From Spirochaetaceae bacterium (GTDB taxonomy: Bacteria; Spirochaetota; Spirochaetia; Treponematales; Treponemataceae), in contig JAGBFT010000005.1 in NCBI GenBank assembly GCA_017936345.1, positions 1 through 35,942 on the forward strand: a stretch of DNA of 35,942 nucleotides, read 5' to 3'. Positions 23,125 to 32,245 of the stretch are shown here, one piece after another (positions within the stretch are counted from its first letter, which is position 1; every line of letters begins with the position of its first letter). The notes below the pieces were generated by a model. That model saw only the letters and a program-made list of their open reading frames with translations, had not been told where the DNA came from and did not search any database. A program made the position numbers and the translations under genes.

Positions 23125-23880
23125 ATGGATGATTTTACTGAGTCTGTCGGAGCTAGTTTAAAGGACACTGCAATAGGTGATGAATTCTTGGACGGCCGCC
23201 ACTCTCGTACTATCCGATTGATAGGACAAGAAGCGGTGGAAAAGTTATGGAAAAGCAAGGTGCTGATTGCTGGACTGGGGGGTGTAGGCTCTTATGTGGT
23301 GGAAGCCCTTGCTCGTGCTGGTGTGGGGAATTTTATCCTCATAGATAAGGACAGGGTGGTGGAAAGTAACATCAACCGCCAGCTGGTGGCTAGCTATGAG
23401 ACCCTAGGACAACTCAAGACTGAAGTGGCGGCGGCCAGGATTCTCTCTGTCAATCCAACTGCTAAAGTTACCTGCCTTCCGATTTTCTATGGCAAGGATA
23501 CCGCCGCCCAAGTGGATTTTTCTGGCTGTGATTTTATTGCCGATGCCATCGACAATGTTACTGGCAAGTTACTCTTGGCTCAGACCGCTGCAGAAAAACA
23601 GATTCCCATAATTGCGTCCATGGGCACCGGCAACAAACTTGACCCTAGCCGCTTCCAGATTGCAGACATATCTAAAACTTCTGTATGTCCCTTGGCACGG
23701 GTTATGCGGCGGGAACTTCGTTCTCGGGGGATAAGCAATGGCTACACAGTGGTGTATTCCAAAGAGGAGCCACATGCAGAGGACTTTAGTCAAACCCCTG
23801 CTAGTATTTCCTTTGTACCTCCTGCGGCAGGCTTATTGATGGCTTCCTATATTGTTCGCCAGTTAGCTGGGCTGTGGTGA
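23125..23880 (+). CDS. tcdA: tRNA threonylcarbamoyladenosine dehydratase (TcdA/CsdL family)
   Basis: A 251-aa E1-like ATP-dependent enzyme that cyclises t6A37 of tRNAs to ct6A. The nucleotide loop VLIAGLGGVGSYVVEAL (around residues 46-62) is followed by IDKDRVVESNINRQ, the adenylation signature. Then come DAIDNVTGKLLL and the C-terminal ASISFVPPAAGLLMAS, as in TcdA. A ThiF/MoeB role is less likely because neither pathway is nearby and the length fits TcdA. It starts 2 nt after pepF without a clear ribosome site, so it depends on coupling. Confidence 0.88.
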   Translation: MDDFTESVGASLKDTAIGDEFLDGRHSRTIRLIGQEAVEKLWKSKVLIAGLGGVGSYVVEALARAGVGNFILIDKDRVVESNINRQLVASYETLGQLKTEVAAARILSVNPTAKVTCLPIFYGKDTAAQVDFSGCDFIADAIDNVTGKLLLAQTAAEKQIPIIASMGTGNKLDPSRFQIADISKTSVCPLARVMRRELRSRGISNGYTVVYSKEEPHAEDFSQTPASISFVPPAAGLLMASYIVRQLAGLW

Positions 23881-23974
23881 TGGAGAGTGCAAAAGTGAAT
23901 GCCCTGCCTTTGGAAGGCTGGCAAGAGCCTTGCTCTTGGCAAATTCCCGTGATATAGTTTTGTCGGAGGATCTG

Positions 23975-24334
23975 ATGGCAATACAGATATTTGGAACGAC
24001 AAAAAATTTCGACACAAAAAAGGCTGAACGATGGTTTGCCGAACGGCGAATCCCTGTTCAAGTGGTGAACTTAAAGGAGAAGGGAATAAGTGGAGGGGAA
24101 CTAGAAAATGTTATCTCCTGTTTGGCAAAAAACTGTGGTTCTAGAATGGATGCCGTAGAATCTTTAATTGATGAAAGGTCTAAAGATTATGCTTCCATTG
24201 CATATTTAGAAGATGGTGCTAAAGCTGAAAAACTCCTGGAAAATCCCCTGCATTTAAAACAACCTATTGTCCGCAATGGTAAAAATGCTGCTACGGTGGG
24301 CTATTGCCCTAAAATATGGGAAGGCTGGCAGTAG
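23975..24334 (+). CDS. ArsC/Spx-family thioredoxin-fold protein lacking the catalytic Cys
   Basis: A 120-aa protein of the ArsC-like fold: IQIFGTTKNFDTKKAERWF, RIPVQVVNLKEKGIS, PLHLKQPIVRNGKNAATVGY. In true arsenate reductases and Spx a cysteine lies after the first strand (KKC…); here the equivalent residue is Asn, so reductase activity is doubtful. ATG 23975 has a strong GGAGG site; an upstream in-frame ATG at 23930 does not. It is the last gene of pepF-tcdA-arsC-like. The 94-nt gap before it can form short hairpins (CAAGAG/CTCTTG near 23921-23937). Confidence 0.8.
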   Translation: MAIQIFGTTKNFDTKKAERWFAERRIPVQVVNLKEKGISGGELENVISCLAKNCGSRMDAVESLIDERSKDYASIAYLEDGAKAEKLLENPLHLKQPIVRNGKNAATVGYCPKIWEGWQ

Positions 24335-24384
24335 GTAGGGTAAAGCTAATTGATTCGGAATTTATCAAAATAAATCTTGCTCAA

Positions 24385-24417
24385 AAAAGGGTGCTGTGTC
24401 TTTTACAGCACCCTTTT
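24385..24417. terminator. Bidirectional terminator between the ArsC-like gene and gadC
   Basis: A perfect 13-bp stem, AAAAGGGTGCTGT (24385-24397) with its complement (24405-24417), and a 7-nt loop. T residues on both strands (TTTT on plus; six T on minus) serve both converging genes. Confidence 0.9.
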
Positions 24418-24465
24418 GTTTAGGCTAGAGAGAAAAGGAACTTGGAATTAGTTCCATCCATTCTT

Positions 24466-25944
24466 TTATTTTACTGCTGGTCGCAAGGGTTTTTCTGTGG
24501 TAGGAGTGGTTTTACGAACACTAGCTATAATCAGAGGAATAATGAAGAACCCGATTGTTCCCACCGCCACTACTGCCACGTAGGATTTGGGACTTCCTAT
24601 AGGAAGCTGTGATGGAGGGAAGAAGGCTAAGATTAATCCGAATATTGCGGCAAGAATACCGATTCCTGCTACAATCCACATACCTACCATACCCCCAGGA
24701 ACCTTGTATGGACGCTCCATATCGGGCTGACTCTTGCGCAGCTTGATGGCCGCCATGTACATCATCAAGTACATGATAATGTAGACGGCAACTGTCAGGG
24801 CAGAAAGCAAGAAGAAGGCAACACTAACGTTTTTCATCACAAAGTAGAGACTTGCCAGCACTGTAACAATAACTCCTTGAATGAGCATCATGTTCTTTGG
24901 GGCTCCACCTTTGGTGGTCTTTGCCAAAGATTCTGGCAAAAGGCCGTCCTTGGCGGTGGACAAAAGTCCCTTGCTAGGACCTGAAACCCAGGAGAGAACG
25001 CCGCCTAGAGAACCGAATGCCACACAGAAGGCCAGCACGTATAGCGCCCATTTCATGTTCACTGCCTCCAGCATGATAGTTAGGGCTTGCATCAAGCCAG
25101 ACTCAATCTGCAGCTTGGAGTTAGGCACAACGGCTGCAATGGCCAAAGACCCAAAGGTAAACAGTACAAATACGATGATTGCAGAAATAAATATAGCGGC
25201 GGGGTACTGCTTCTTTGGATTATCCATTTCGGCAGCGTGTACAGCCTGAACCTCTACACCAGCAAACAGCAGGATAATTCCAGAGAGATAGGCCAAATTG
25301 CTGGGGTTTGCTAGGTTTGGAAGCCACCGAGGTTCCACCTTGCCGTTTACCATGGTAGCTACAGTGGTTTCTGCTGCGGTAAGTTCTTCAAAGCCAAGGG
25401 GCCTTTTCATCAGGAACCACATAATGCCAAGGGCAATTACTACCAGACCTGGCAATACAGTACCCACCAAAAAGCCCCAGCTAGTGACTTTGGAAAGAAT
25501 TTTCGTTCCTCCAAAGGCAATGAAGGTGGCAATCCAGTAAAACATGATGATGAAAAAGCCGGTGAACATACCGTTGTTGGCTAGCTCTGGCTTTCCGATA
25601 CCATAGGCAATGGCTGCCGCCGCAAAGGCTAGAACAGTAGGATACCACACTACGTTTTGAATCCACTGGAGCCAGATGGCGGTAAAGCCCCATTTTTTCC
25701 CAAAGGCAGCTCCTACCCAGCGGTATACACCTCCTTCTTGGCCGGCAAAGGCACTTCCCAATTCTGCAGAAACTAGGGCAGAAGGAATAAGAAAGAGAAC
25801 GGTGGCAAAGGCAATATAGAAGAACATGGTCATTTCTTCCGCCGCCATGAGGGGCAGCCCTCGTAAGCTGATAATGGCCGCTGCCGTCATAAATGCCATC
25901 GCCCAAGTTGATATGCTTGATTTTTTTGTTCCTTGGTTTGTCAT
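24466..25944 (-). CDS. gadC: Glutamate:GABA antiporter
   Basis: A 492-aa APC-superfamily transporter with about 12 TM segments. It starts with the unwound TM1 motif (SLRGLPLMAAEEMTM) and GQEGGVYRWVG, and later has GVEVQAVHAAEMDNPKKQYP, typical of GadC. It imports glutamate and exports GABA, and with GadB consumes cytoplasmic protons. After the last TM only about 20 residues remain (SVRKTTPTTEKPLRPAVK), shorter than the E. coli C-plug (about 35 residues) that closes the channel at neutral pH, so gating may differ. It starts 14 nt after gadB, in one operon. Confidence 0.9.
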   Translation of the reverse strand: MTNQGTKKSSISTWAMAFMTAAAIISLRGLPLMAAEEMTMFFYIAFATVLFLIPSALVSAELGSAFAGQEGGVYRWVGAAFGKKWGFTAIWLQWIQNVVWYPTVLAFAAAAIAYGIGKPELANNGMFTGFFIIMFYWIATFIAFGGTKILSKVTSWGFLVGTVLPGLVVIALGIMWFLMKRPLGFEELTAAETTVATMVNGKVEPRWLPNLANPSNLAYLSGIILLFAGVEVQAVHAAEMDNPKKQYPAAIFISAIIVFVLFTFGSLAIAAVVPNSKLQIESGLMQALTIMLEAVNMKWALYVLAFCVAFGSLGGVLSWVSGPSKGLLSTAKDGLLPESLAKTTKGGAPKNMMLIQGVIVTVLASLYFVMKNVSVAFFLLSALTVAVYIIMYLMMYMAAIKLRKSQPDMERPYKVPGGMVGMWIVAGIGILAAIFGLILAFFPPSQLPIGSPKSYVAVVAVGTIGFFIIPLIIASVRKTTPTTEKPLRPAVK

Positions 25945-25958
25945 AGATTTCTCCTAAA

Positions 25959-27347
25959 TCAACGTCCGTGATTAAAGCTGCCCTTGGGATTTGGATTGGG
26001 AGCGGGGGGAAGGGCTGTAAGCCGATTGATTGCTCTTTCCATATCCGCCAAAAGCAGGTCCATCAAATCAAAACTACAGCCATGACGTACCAGAACTCTC
26101 TGGACTGCAATTTTTTCGCAGTTTGCCGGCAAGGTGTAGGCAGGAACAAGCCAGCCCCGCTCCCGCAGCACATCCGAAAGCTGGTATAGGTCAAAGGGTA
26201 GCTTTGCATCATCTTTTAGTTTCCAGGTAACAGCTGGGATTCCCTTGCGAGAATCTGAGATGTACAGGAACTCAAATATACCGAACCTTTCCAAGCCCTT
26301 GGCTAGGAATTTGCCTACATCGTAGCACCCCTGCTGTACCTTAAAATATCCTTCCTTCCCTAGGCGCAAGAGGTTGTAGTACTGGCATACAATTTGGCCT
26401 CCGGGACGAGAAAAGTTAATGGCAAAGGTGGGCATGTCACCTCCAAGGTAATTTACCTTAAAAATCAAATCTTCTGGCAAGTCCTTCTTGTTGTCCCAGA
26501 TAACCCACCCACAACCAAGGGGTGCTAAACCGAATTTATGTCCAGAGGCACTGATAGAACGAACCCGTGGAATGCGGAAGTCCCACACTAAATCAGGCTG
26601 GCAGAAGGGGGCAAGGAAACCTCCCGAGGCTCCATCCACGTGAATTGGGATGTCCCAGCCCTTGGTGCGGTGCAATTCATCCAGAGCATCTGCCACTTCA
26701 CGGACGGGCTCATACTGCCCGGTAAAGGTAATTCCCAGGGTTTGTACAACACCGATGGTGTTTTCGTCGCAGAGCTTGACCACTTCCTTGGGGTTGGAAA
26801 TATATCGAGTTCCATCCATGGGAATTTCTCTCAACTCAACATCCCAGTAGCGGGCAAACTTGTGCCAGCATACCTGTACGGGTCCACAGACAAGGTTTGG
26901 TTTGTCACAGCTTTTGCCCTTTGCCTTCATCATTGCCCGCCATCTCCATTTCATTGCCATTCCACCGAGCATGCAGGCTTCCGAAGAACCCGTTGTTGAT
27001 GTTCCTATGGCTTCTTTAGGATTTGCATTCCACAGGCTGGCAATAATATTTACGCAGCGGGATTCTATTTCTGCCGTCTGGGGATACTCGTCCTTGTCAA
27101 TCATGTTTTTGTCCAAGCAGTCATCCATAAGACGGTGGATTTCATCCTCTGCATAGGTTTGACAAAAGGTTGCCAGGTTTTGACGGGAATTACCGTCTAG
27201 CATCAGCTCATCCTTTATGAGCTGGTACATGGTTTTTGGGTCAGATTCTTTTTCTGGAATTCTAAACTTGCAGAGAGGACTCCCTGCTGCAGTCTTATCA
27301 AACAAATCATCGTTTACTGACCTGTTCTTAATAATATGTAAAGCCAT
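25959..27347 (-). CDS. gadB: Glutamate decarboxylase
   Basis: A 462-aa PLP enzyme that turns glutamate to GABA and CO2, consuming a proton. HVDGASGGF (D238) and [13 protein letters not shown] (PLP lysine K271) align with E. coli D243/K276. It ends SFNHGR, placing a His (H460) at the position of E. coli H465, which blocks the active site at neutral pH; the same pH switch is plausible. Strong AAGGAGGG before the ATG. Its own promoter (27413-27441) drives gadB-gadC. Confidence 0.96.
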   Translation of the reverse strand: MALHIIKNRSVNDDLFDKTAAGSPLCKFRIPEKESDPKTMYQLIKDELMLDGNSRQNLATFCQTYAEDEIHRLMDDCLDKNMIDKDEYPQTAEIESRCVNIIASLWNANPKEAIGTSTTGSSEACMLGGMAMKWRWRAMMKAKGKSCDKPNLVCGPVQVCWHKFARYWDVELREIPMDGTRYISNPKEVVKLCDENTIGVVQTLGITFTGQYEPVREVADALDELHRTKGWDIPIHVDGASGGFLAPFCQPDLVWDFRIPRVRSISASGHKFGLAPLGCGWVIWDNKKDLPEDLIFKVNYLGGDMPTFAINFSRPGGQIVCQYYNLLRLGKEGYFKVQQGCYDVGKFLAKGLERFGIFEFLYISDSRKGIPAVTWKLKDDAKLPFDLYQLSDVLRERGWLVPAYTLPANCEKIAVQRVLVRHGCSFDLMDLLLADMERAINRLTALPPAPNPNPKGSFNHGR

Positions 27348-27412
27348 TATTCCCTCCTTGGGATTAAGAATGATAGTTTGAGCAGGGTAAATCTCCTGCC
27401 CAGTTTATTTAA

Positions 27413-27441
27413 ATGATAGGGAAGGATTTGACTGGCTTCAA
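27413..27441 (-). promoter_or_regulatory. gadB-gadC promoter
   Basis: Minus strand: -35 TTGAAG (27436-27441), a 17-nt spacer, and -10 TATCAT (27413-27418). The leader of about 60 nt can form a short hairpin (GCAGG/CCTGC, about 27382-27400). No known acid-response box was recognised. Confidence 0.55.
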
Positions 27442-27493
27442 ATTAAGGTGAATGTTTGAGAGGTCTATTCTTTTTTTATTAAGTAGATTTAAG

Positions 27494-27530
27494 AAAAAAG
27501 GACCTGGAGCCAAGCTAGCTCCAAGTCCTT
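27494..27530 (-). terminator. Terminator of the chemoreceptor gene
   Basis: A 13-bp stem with one C/A mismatch (27498-27510 with 27518-27530), a 7-nt loop and a run of six T on the minus strand (A run 27494-27499), about 30 nt after the stop. Confidence 0.85.
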
Positions 27531-27558
27531 GATAGCAACAAAAGCCTTCAGAATATGA

Positions 27559-29415
27559 TTATACTTTGAAAATGGAAACCTTTTGAGAAAGGTTTGCAAG
27601 AACAGCTTCATTTTGTGTGGTGGAATCATCCACAACATGAAGAGACTGGGCAATACTGGAGGTACTGTCATAAACCTTGTTCATTGAATCTGTAATCTGA
27701 TGGGTTATGTCAGAAAGCTTTTCCATCTCTATGGCAATTTCCTTGCTTCCCTCCATCATGGAAGAAGAGCCGTTCCTTACAGCCGTAGTAACCTCGTTTA
27801 TGGATTGCATCGCAATCAAAACCTGCTCGCTTCCTGAGGATTGCTCCTCCATAGCCTGGAGGATGACAGTCTCTTGGTCCTGAACTGATTCTGCCAGCTC
27901 GTAGATAACACTGAATATTTTTTCAATTTCCATAGTGTTGTCAGAAACATTGTTGATGGACTCTCCCAGTTCTTGCAGACGAGTACTGATAAGAAGACTC
28001 TGGGCACTGGAATCTTCTGCCAACTTTCGAATTTCATCAGCAACAACAGCAAATCCACGACCAGCCTCACCTGCGTGGGCAGCCTCAATAGCTGCGTTCA
28101 TAGCCAGCATATTGGTTTGCTCTGCAATATGCTTGATGACATCGTTTGTTTCCAGCAAGCCCTCAGACTCCTGGTAGATTTGTCGTGAGGTGGAAACTGC
28201 ACTTTCAATGCTCTGCTGTCCATCCAAGGCTGCCTTGAACAGCCTGTTCACAGAACTCTTGTTCTTTTCCAAGATGGAAGTAACGGAACGGATGTTTGCA
28301 ACCATCTGCTCAATGGCAGCAGAAGACTGAACCACACTGGCAGACTGACTTTCAATATTCCGATTCAGCTGGTCCATAGTCCGTGTAATAGTGTTGATGG
28401 TTGCCTGGGTTTCTTCTACACCGGCAGCCTGGTTTATCATCTCGTTCTTTACCTCAGAAATATTGTTTACAACAAGCTGCACGTTGCTTTCAGAGACTTT
28501 TACGTTGTCAACAAGAACCGCCGCTGTATTTTGTGTTTCAAGTACGCTGCTGTCAATGTTTTTGATAATATCTCTCATTCCGTCCACAAGAAGATTCATA
28601 TCGTTAACCAGAAGTCCCAGTTCGTTTCGGTTTGTAACCTGTAGCTTTGGAATGCTGTAGTCACCCTGGGATAGGATGTGTGTTGTTTCTGTAATTTCCT
28701 TGATATGCACCGTAACCTGTCTCATAAAGGTGTTGTAGGAGATGGAAGCAATGACTGTTCCAAAGGCTGCAATAGGCACAATTCTGGTAAATATGTACAT
28801 GGTCAAATCTATATTGCCAGCGGTGTCCGCAACAAGAATAACCGGACCAAGGCACATTGCTATAGTTCCAAGGATTGATAGAAGTCCAAGCAGAAACATA
28901 TTTACCCGAAGGGGCATGGCTATATATTTCTTTTTGAAGGGAACAAAGCTTAAAAACTTTTCAAATGAAGGCTGGAAATATACGTAGCCCAAAAGCCCTC
29001 CCAGGCCAACAGCACCAAAAAGCTGCATCAAGCATGCCACTGCGTGGATTATCGTTTCATTTTCATGGTCGTAGGCAATGATAGGAAGGGTAAAATTCAG
29101 CAGGGCTGGTGCGGCTATGGTTATGCGCAAAAAGAAAACCGAAATTTTATTCACAACTTCTTCTGCGTCAGGAGTCCCAAGATTTTTTTTGATGTGAACG
29201 CCACAGATAGAAATGATTAAAAGGGGTGTGACTACGGAGAGGACCACGTAGGCAACAAAAAAGGGCGACAAATAATAATCTGCCCGCATCTCTGGCGGAA
29301 CAGATCCTGTGATTAGTGTTTGGGAAACAAAGATTAGAACAGGTATAAAATACACTAAAACATTCTGAAAAATGACCTTTGAGGGAAGCTTATGGCTAAT
29401 TTGCATGTTTTCCAT
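27559..29415 (-). CDS. Methyl-accepting chemotaxis protein with six-TM sensor region
   Basis: A 618-aa chemoreceptor. Six predicted TM segments (about residues 18-37, 51-73, 93-115, 121-147, 172-194 and 207-227) replace the usual large periplasmic sensor. A HAMP-like region (228-280) and the long coiled-coil signalling domain follow, with the conserved tip [16 protein letters not shown] near residues 438-455. It should signal through CheW/CheA to the flagellar motor. The stimulus may be sensed in the membrane. AAGGA precedes the ATG. A flagellar-sigma-like promoter lies upstream. Single gene between two terminators. Confidence 0.93.
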   Translation of the reverse strand: MENMQISHKLPSKVIFQNVLVYFIPVLIFVSQTLITGSVPPEMRADYYLSPFFVAYVVLSVVTPLLIISICGVHIKKNLGTPDAEEVVNKISVFFLRITIAAPALLNFTLPIIAYDHENETIIHAVACLMQLFGAVGLGGLLGYVYFQPSFEKFLSFVPFKKKYIAMPLRVNMFLLGLLSILGTIAMCLGPVILVADTAGNIDLTMYIFTRIVPIAAFGTVIASISYNTFMRQVTVHIKEITETTHILSQGDYSIPKLQVTNRNELGLLVNDMNLLVDGMRDIIKNIDSSVLETQNTAAVLVDNVKVSESNVQLVVNNISEVKNEMINQAAGVEETQATINTITRTMDQLNRNIESQSASVVQSSAAIEQMVANIRSVTSILEKNKSSVNRLFKAALDGQQSIESAVSTSRQIYQESEGLLETNDVIKHIAEQTNMLAMNAAIEAAHAGEAGRGFAVVADEIRKLAEDSSAQSLLISTRLQELGESINNVSDNTMEIEKIFSVIYELAESVQDQETVILQAMEEQSSGSEQVLIAMQSINEVTTAVRNGSSSMMEGSKEIAIEMEKLSDITHQITDSMNKVYDSTSSIAQSLHVVDDSTTQNEAVLANLSQKVSIFKV

Positions 29416-29487
29416 ACTTAAATCCTTTGTGGAAATACTAGAATAAATAATTCTACTACTTTTATATTTATTCGTCTATATAAAAAA

Positions 29488-29513
29488 ATATCGACTGTTT
29501 TGTAAGTGTTTTA
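29488..29513 (-). promoter_or_regulatory. Possible sigma28 (FliA) promoter of the chemoreceptor gene
   Basis: Minus strand: TAAA (29510-29513), 14 nt, and GTCGATAT (29488-29495), against the consensus TAAA-N15-GCCGATAA: six of eight matches in the -10 part. The start would be near 29480. Confidence 0.5.
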
Positions 29514-29565
29514 CATATCTAGTATTAGAATAAATATGAATAATTCATTAAAATTGAGATATTGG

Positions 29566-29587
29566 AAAAAGGGTATTTTATATACCC
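29566..29587 (-). terminator. Terminator of pheT
   Basis: Minus strand: GGGTAT stem (29582-29587 with 29571-29576), a 5-nt loop and TTTTT (29566-29570), 25 nt after the pheT stop. Confidence 0.7.
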
Positions 29588-29611
29588 CCCATCCAAATAT
29601 CCTTAGAAGTC

Positions 29612-31324
29612 TTACATCAATTCTTCCACGTCCAATTCACCGGCTACGCAGGGTACGGTAATTGCCCAGTTTTCCAGTACTGCAGGGTGAACCTCTCCAA
29701 AAATACCTACAGCCTTGTCCCCTACCATGATGTTTGCCTGGCGACCGGGGATAAACCGTGGGTCATTGGACTCGGATACGGTGTACTGGTGGTCTAGAAA
29801 ATGGAGCAGTGTAGCAACCTCGCTGGCAGCAGTGTTAAAGTTGGCATCTCCAGCGGCGGTTAAAAACCCGAGGCTCTGGCGGGTACGAGTACCAGTTACT
29901 TCTTCCTCACAAAGGAAGGCTATCTTTCCTATTTCAAAAATCTTGTGGGGATATACTGCGTTGCCACTGCCAGTTTCTGCTGCCAACAGGGATGGAATAA
30001 TTGAGGGGCGCACAAACTGGTAGTTTTCGCTCATTGGATTGGAAATTTCGATTACGTCCTGTCCATCAATATTCATCTTCTGAATGTAGTCTTTTTTTGA
30101 GCCAAGATAGTTAAAAATCATTTCTTGATAACCCAATCCAACCATCAATGACTTTGCTTTGCGGCTAAAAAGTGTGACAGGAGAAAGACGGCCGATGGTA
30201 AAGTCCCGTGGCTTTTCTGGCGGAAAGGAGGAAAGCTCCATGCCCATCATCACATCTTCTATGATGTCTACCTCGTGCAGAAAGTCGTTGCGGTAGGGTG
30301 GAATCTGAACGGTGATTTTATCTCCATCTACAGAAACCCTGTTTCCCATTTTTTCCAGGGCTGTTGTAGCCTGCTCCGGGGTTAGCTGGCTACCCAAAAG
30401 CCTGTTGATTTCTGCAAGAGAAGCGGTAGCAGGCTCCTGGAAATAGTAGGGAGCAACAATGTCCTTTCCAAAACCAGTGTCGTAGGGATGTTCTACTTTG
30501 CAGGGCAGGATGGTATAACCTGCGTCGGCAAAGTCGCAGGCTACAATGTTGGCAGAAAGAAGCAGGGAGGTCATGTCGGAGCCTGTCATTTCTACCAGCA
30601 GGTCCGAGTCTCCCACCTGAACAGCCCCCAGTGTTGCACTGTTGATAATTGGAGCCATGGACATAACCTCTCCATTGTCATCTGTCAACAGGGGGAACAA
30701 GGGTGCGTCTTTTAGAATCCAGCCGTAATCCTTGCCCTTGGGATGGTCTGTAAGGATTTGGCGACAGGTCATGGGCTGCTCAAACTGAAGGGGAACAAAG
30801 CTTGTCTTGTCTGGATCCACTGCCTTGTAGTGCACAGGCCACTTAATCATGGAAGAACGATACACTCCCATGGAAACGGTTCTCCGCTTGCGTCCAAAAT
30901 TCCAGCACAATTTTTCCTGGGTTTGGATAATATCCAACAGCATGGGCTCATCAATGGGTTTGCCAGAAATAACAAAGGCAATCATGTAGGGACGGATGTC
31001 TTTAAGCTGGGGGTCAACTGTAACGGTACGGTTTCCGCAGTCAATATGCCTGCCCTTTGAAGACATAAAGCCGCTGTAGTCAGCTGGTTTTTCTCCGCCA
31101 TGAACACGCAGTTGACGTGCAATGCCAGCGGTAGACCACAGGTCCGGTCGGTTCGTATCGTTCAATTCAATTTTAATTGCCCTCTGGTCTTCGGGCTGGG
31201 AGCTGTCTGGCTTTTCGTCTAGCTCCGCCTTTCCACAGGTGAGCCTTTCTTCCAGCACATCATAATCATATTTTTTCCCGAGCAGGTTAAAAAAAAGTTT
31301 TTCGTTTACCTCAATCTTTGGCAT
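29612..31324 (-). CDS. pheT: Phenylalanine--tRNA ligase beta subunit, archaeal/spirochaetal type
   Basis: A 570-aa protein, much shorter than the roughly 800-aa bacterial beta subunit and without its N-terminal tRNA-binding (EMAP) or C-terminal anticodon-binding additions. It shows MPKIEVNEKLFFNLLG, LNDTNRPDLWSTAGIARQL, IPPYRNDFLHEVDIIEDVMMG and IFEIGKIAFL, typical of the archaeal-type beta subunit that spirochaetes are known to carry. It works with PheS to charge tRNA-Phe. pheS is not adjacent, as is common for this type. AAGGGGAT precedes the ATG. A strong promoter is just upstream. Confidence 0.93.
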   Translation of the reverse strand: MPKIEVNEKLFFNLLGKKYDYDVLEERLTCGKAELDEKPDSSQPEDQRAIKIELNDTNRPDLWSTAGIARQLRVHGGEKPADYSGFMSSKGRHIDCGNRTVTVDPQLKDIRPYMIAFVISGKPIDEPMLLDIIQTQEKLCWNFGRKRRTVSMGVYRSSMIKWPVHYKAVDPDKTSFVPLQFEQPMTCRQILTDHPKGKDYGWILKDAPLFPLLTDDNGEVMSMAPIINSATLGAVQVGDSDLLVEMTGSDMTSLLLSANIVACDFADAGYTILPCKVEHPYDTGFGKDIVAPYYFQEPATASLAEINRLLGSQLTPEQATTALEKMGNRVSVDGDKITVQIPPYRNDFLHEVDIIEDVMMGMELSSFPPEKPRDFTIGRLSPVTLFSRKAKSLMVGLGYQEMIFNYLGSKKDYIQKMNIDGQDVIEISNPMSENYQFVRPSIIPSLLAAETGSGNAVYPHKIFEIGKIAFLCEEEVTGTRTRQSLGFLTAAGDANFNTAASEVATLLHFLDHQYTVSESNDPRFIPGRQANIMVGDKAVGIFGEVHPAVLENWAITVPCVAGELDVEELM

Positions 31325-31355
31325 TTAAATCCCCTTCTACATGAAAAGTCCTACT

Positions 31356-31384
31356 ATTATATCGAGACGGAGCTCTATTGTCTA
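31356..31384 (-). promoter_or_regulatory. pheT promoter
   Basis: Minus strand: -35 TAGACA (31379-31384), a 17-nt spacer, and a perfect -10 TATAAT (31356-31361). The start is near 31349, giving a leader of about 25 nt with its ribosome site. Confidence 0.72.
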
Positions 31385-31399
31385 TCTGGACTTTCATAT

Positions 31400-31428
31400 T
31401 TGACTACGATGAAATTTTTTACTATGCT
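31400..31428 (+). promoter_or_regulatory. queH promoter
   Basis: -35 TTGACT (31400-31405), a 17-nt spacer, and -10 TATGCT (31423-31428). The start near 31435 excludes the in-frame TTG at 31378 as a start codon. Confidence 0.62.
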
Positions 31429-31464
31429 TTATTGAAGAAGAATGTTGCCCTGATGGAGTTACCC

Positions 31465-32136
31465 ATGCCCCCAATTCGTAGTGTTGTACAACAGTTTGAT
31501 TCCTTGATTGAAGCAATTCACAAAGATATTGCCAATGGAAAACCAAAGCCAACCTTGCTGCTTCATGTGTGTTGTGGCCCCTGTAGTTCAGCCGTCATAG
31601 AGCAACTTTCCCAAGTTTTTCAAATTACCCTGTATTATTACAATCCCAATATTTATCCCCGGGCTGAGTATGAGCGACGGCGGGATGAGCTGAAGGCCTT
31701 TATTCAAAGCTTTCCGCCAGCCATGGGAATAGGGCTGGTTGTTCCATCCTACGATTCTGCGGAATTTTACCGTGGAATCGATGTGGAGCATACTCCCCAG
31801 TTGAAATTCCAGCCAGAAAAACAGGAAAGATGCCGTCGTTGTTACTTGCTGCGGATGGACAAGGCCTATGAGTATGCTGCCGACCATAATTTTGACTATA
31901 TAACCACAGCCCTTTCCATTAGTCCTCATAAGGATTCACAGGTTATCAATGCCATAGGAGTGCAGCTTCAAAAAAAATACAGGATAGAAGGACACGGTCC
32001 CCATTTTATACTAGCAGACTTTAAGAAAAGGAATGGATTCAAGCGCTCTCTAGAAATTTCTGGTGAATATGACCTATACCGCCAAGAGTATTGTGGTTGT
32101 GTTTACTCCATGGAACGAATCTCCGCAAAGGGATAG
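31465..32136 (+). CDS. queH: Epoxyqueuosine reductase QueH
   Basis: A 223-aa QueH/DUF208 protein that carries out the last step of queuosine synthesis in tRNA, replacing the cobalamin-dependent QueG. It has the cysteine motifs HVCCGPCSSA (C36, C37, C40), RCRRCYLLRM and EYCGCVYS, which bind an Fe-S cluster and a second metal. I chose ATG 31465 because GGAG lies 6 nt before it; ATG 31453 is also possible. Divergent from pheT, with promoters 16 bp apart. Confidence 0.9.
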   Translation: MPPIRSVVQQFDSLIEAIHKDIANGKPKPTLLLHVCCGPCSSAVIEQLSQVFQITLYYYNPNIYPRAEYERRRDELKAFIQSFPPAMGIGLVVPSYDSAEFYRGIDVEHTPQLKFQPEKQERCRRCYLLRMDKAYEYAADHNFDYITTALSISPHKDSQVINAIGVQLQKKYRIEGHGPHFILADFKKRNGFKRSLEISGEYDLYRQEYCGCVYSMERISAKG

Positions 32137-32177
32137 GGTGGAATTAAAAGGTATTTTACAACATTTAAACAAGATTT

Positions 32178-32244
32178 AAGCCCTCCTTATGGCTTCTTGA
32201 TAAAACAATGGCTTATGTTTTGATTGTAGAAATCAGGAGGGTTT
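32178..32244 (+). promoter_or_regulatory. Possible two-state RNA leader hiding the ribosome site
   Basis: AAGCCCTCCT (32178-32187) can pair over 10 bp (one G-T) with the ribosome site AGGAGGGTTT (32235-32244) of the next gene. The same AAGCC can instead pair with GGCTT at 32191-32195 or 32210-32214, putting CTCC in a loop and freeing the site. This needs the transcript to start upstream of 32178; I could not place a convincing promoter. Confidence 0.35.
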
Positions 32245-32245
32245 T

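Noticed and set aside
23975-24334. Functional arsenate reductase
   Set aside because: The catalytic cysteine after the first strand is replaced by Asn and no ars genes are nearby.
27380-27400. Short hairpin in the gadB leader as a riboswitch
   Set aside because: Only five pairs and no complementarity to the ribosome site; too weak to claim.
31378-31464. Longer QueH from TTG 31378
   Set aside because: The TTG lies in the pheT -35 region and upstream of the queH promoter; homology starts later.
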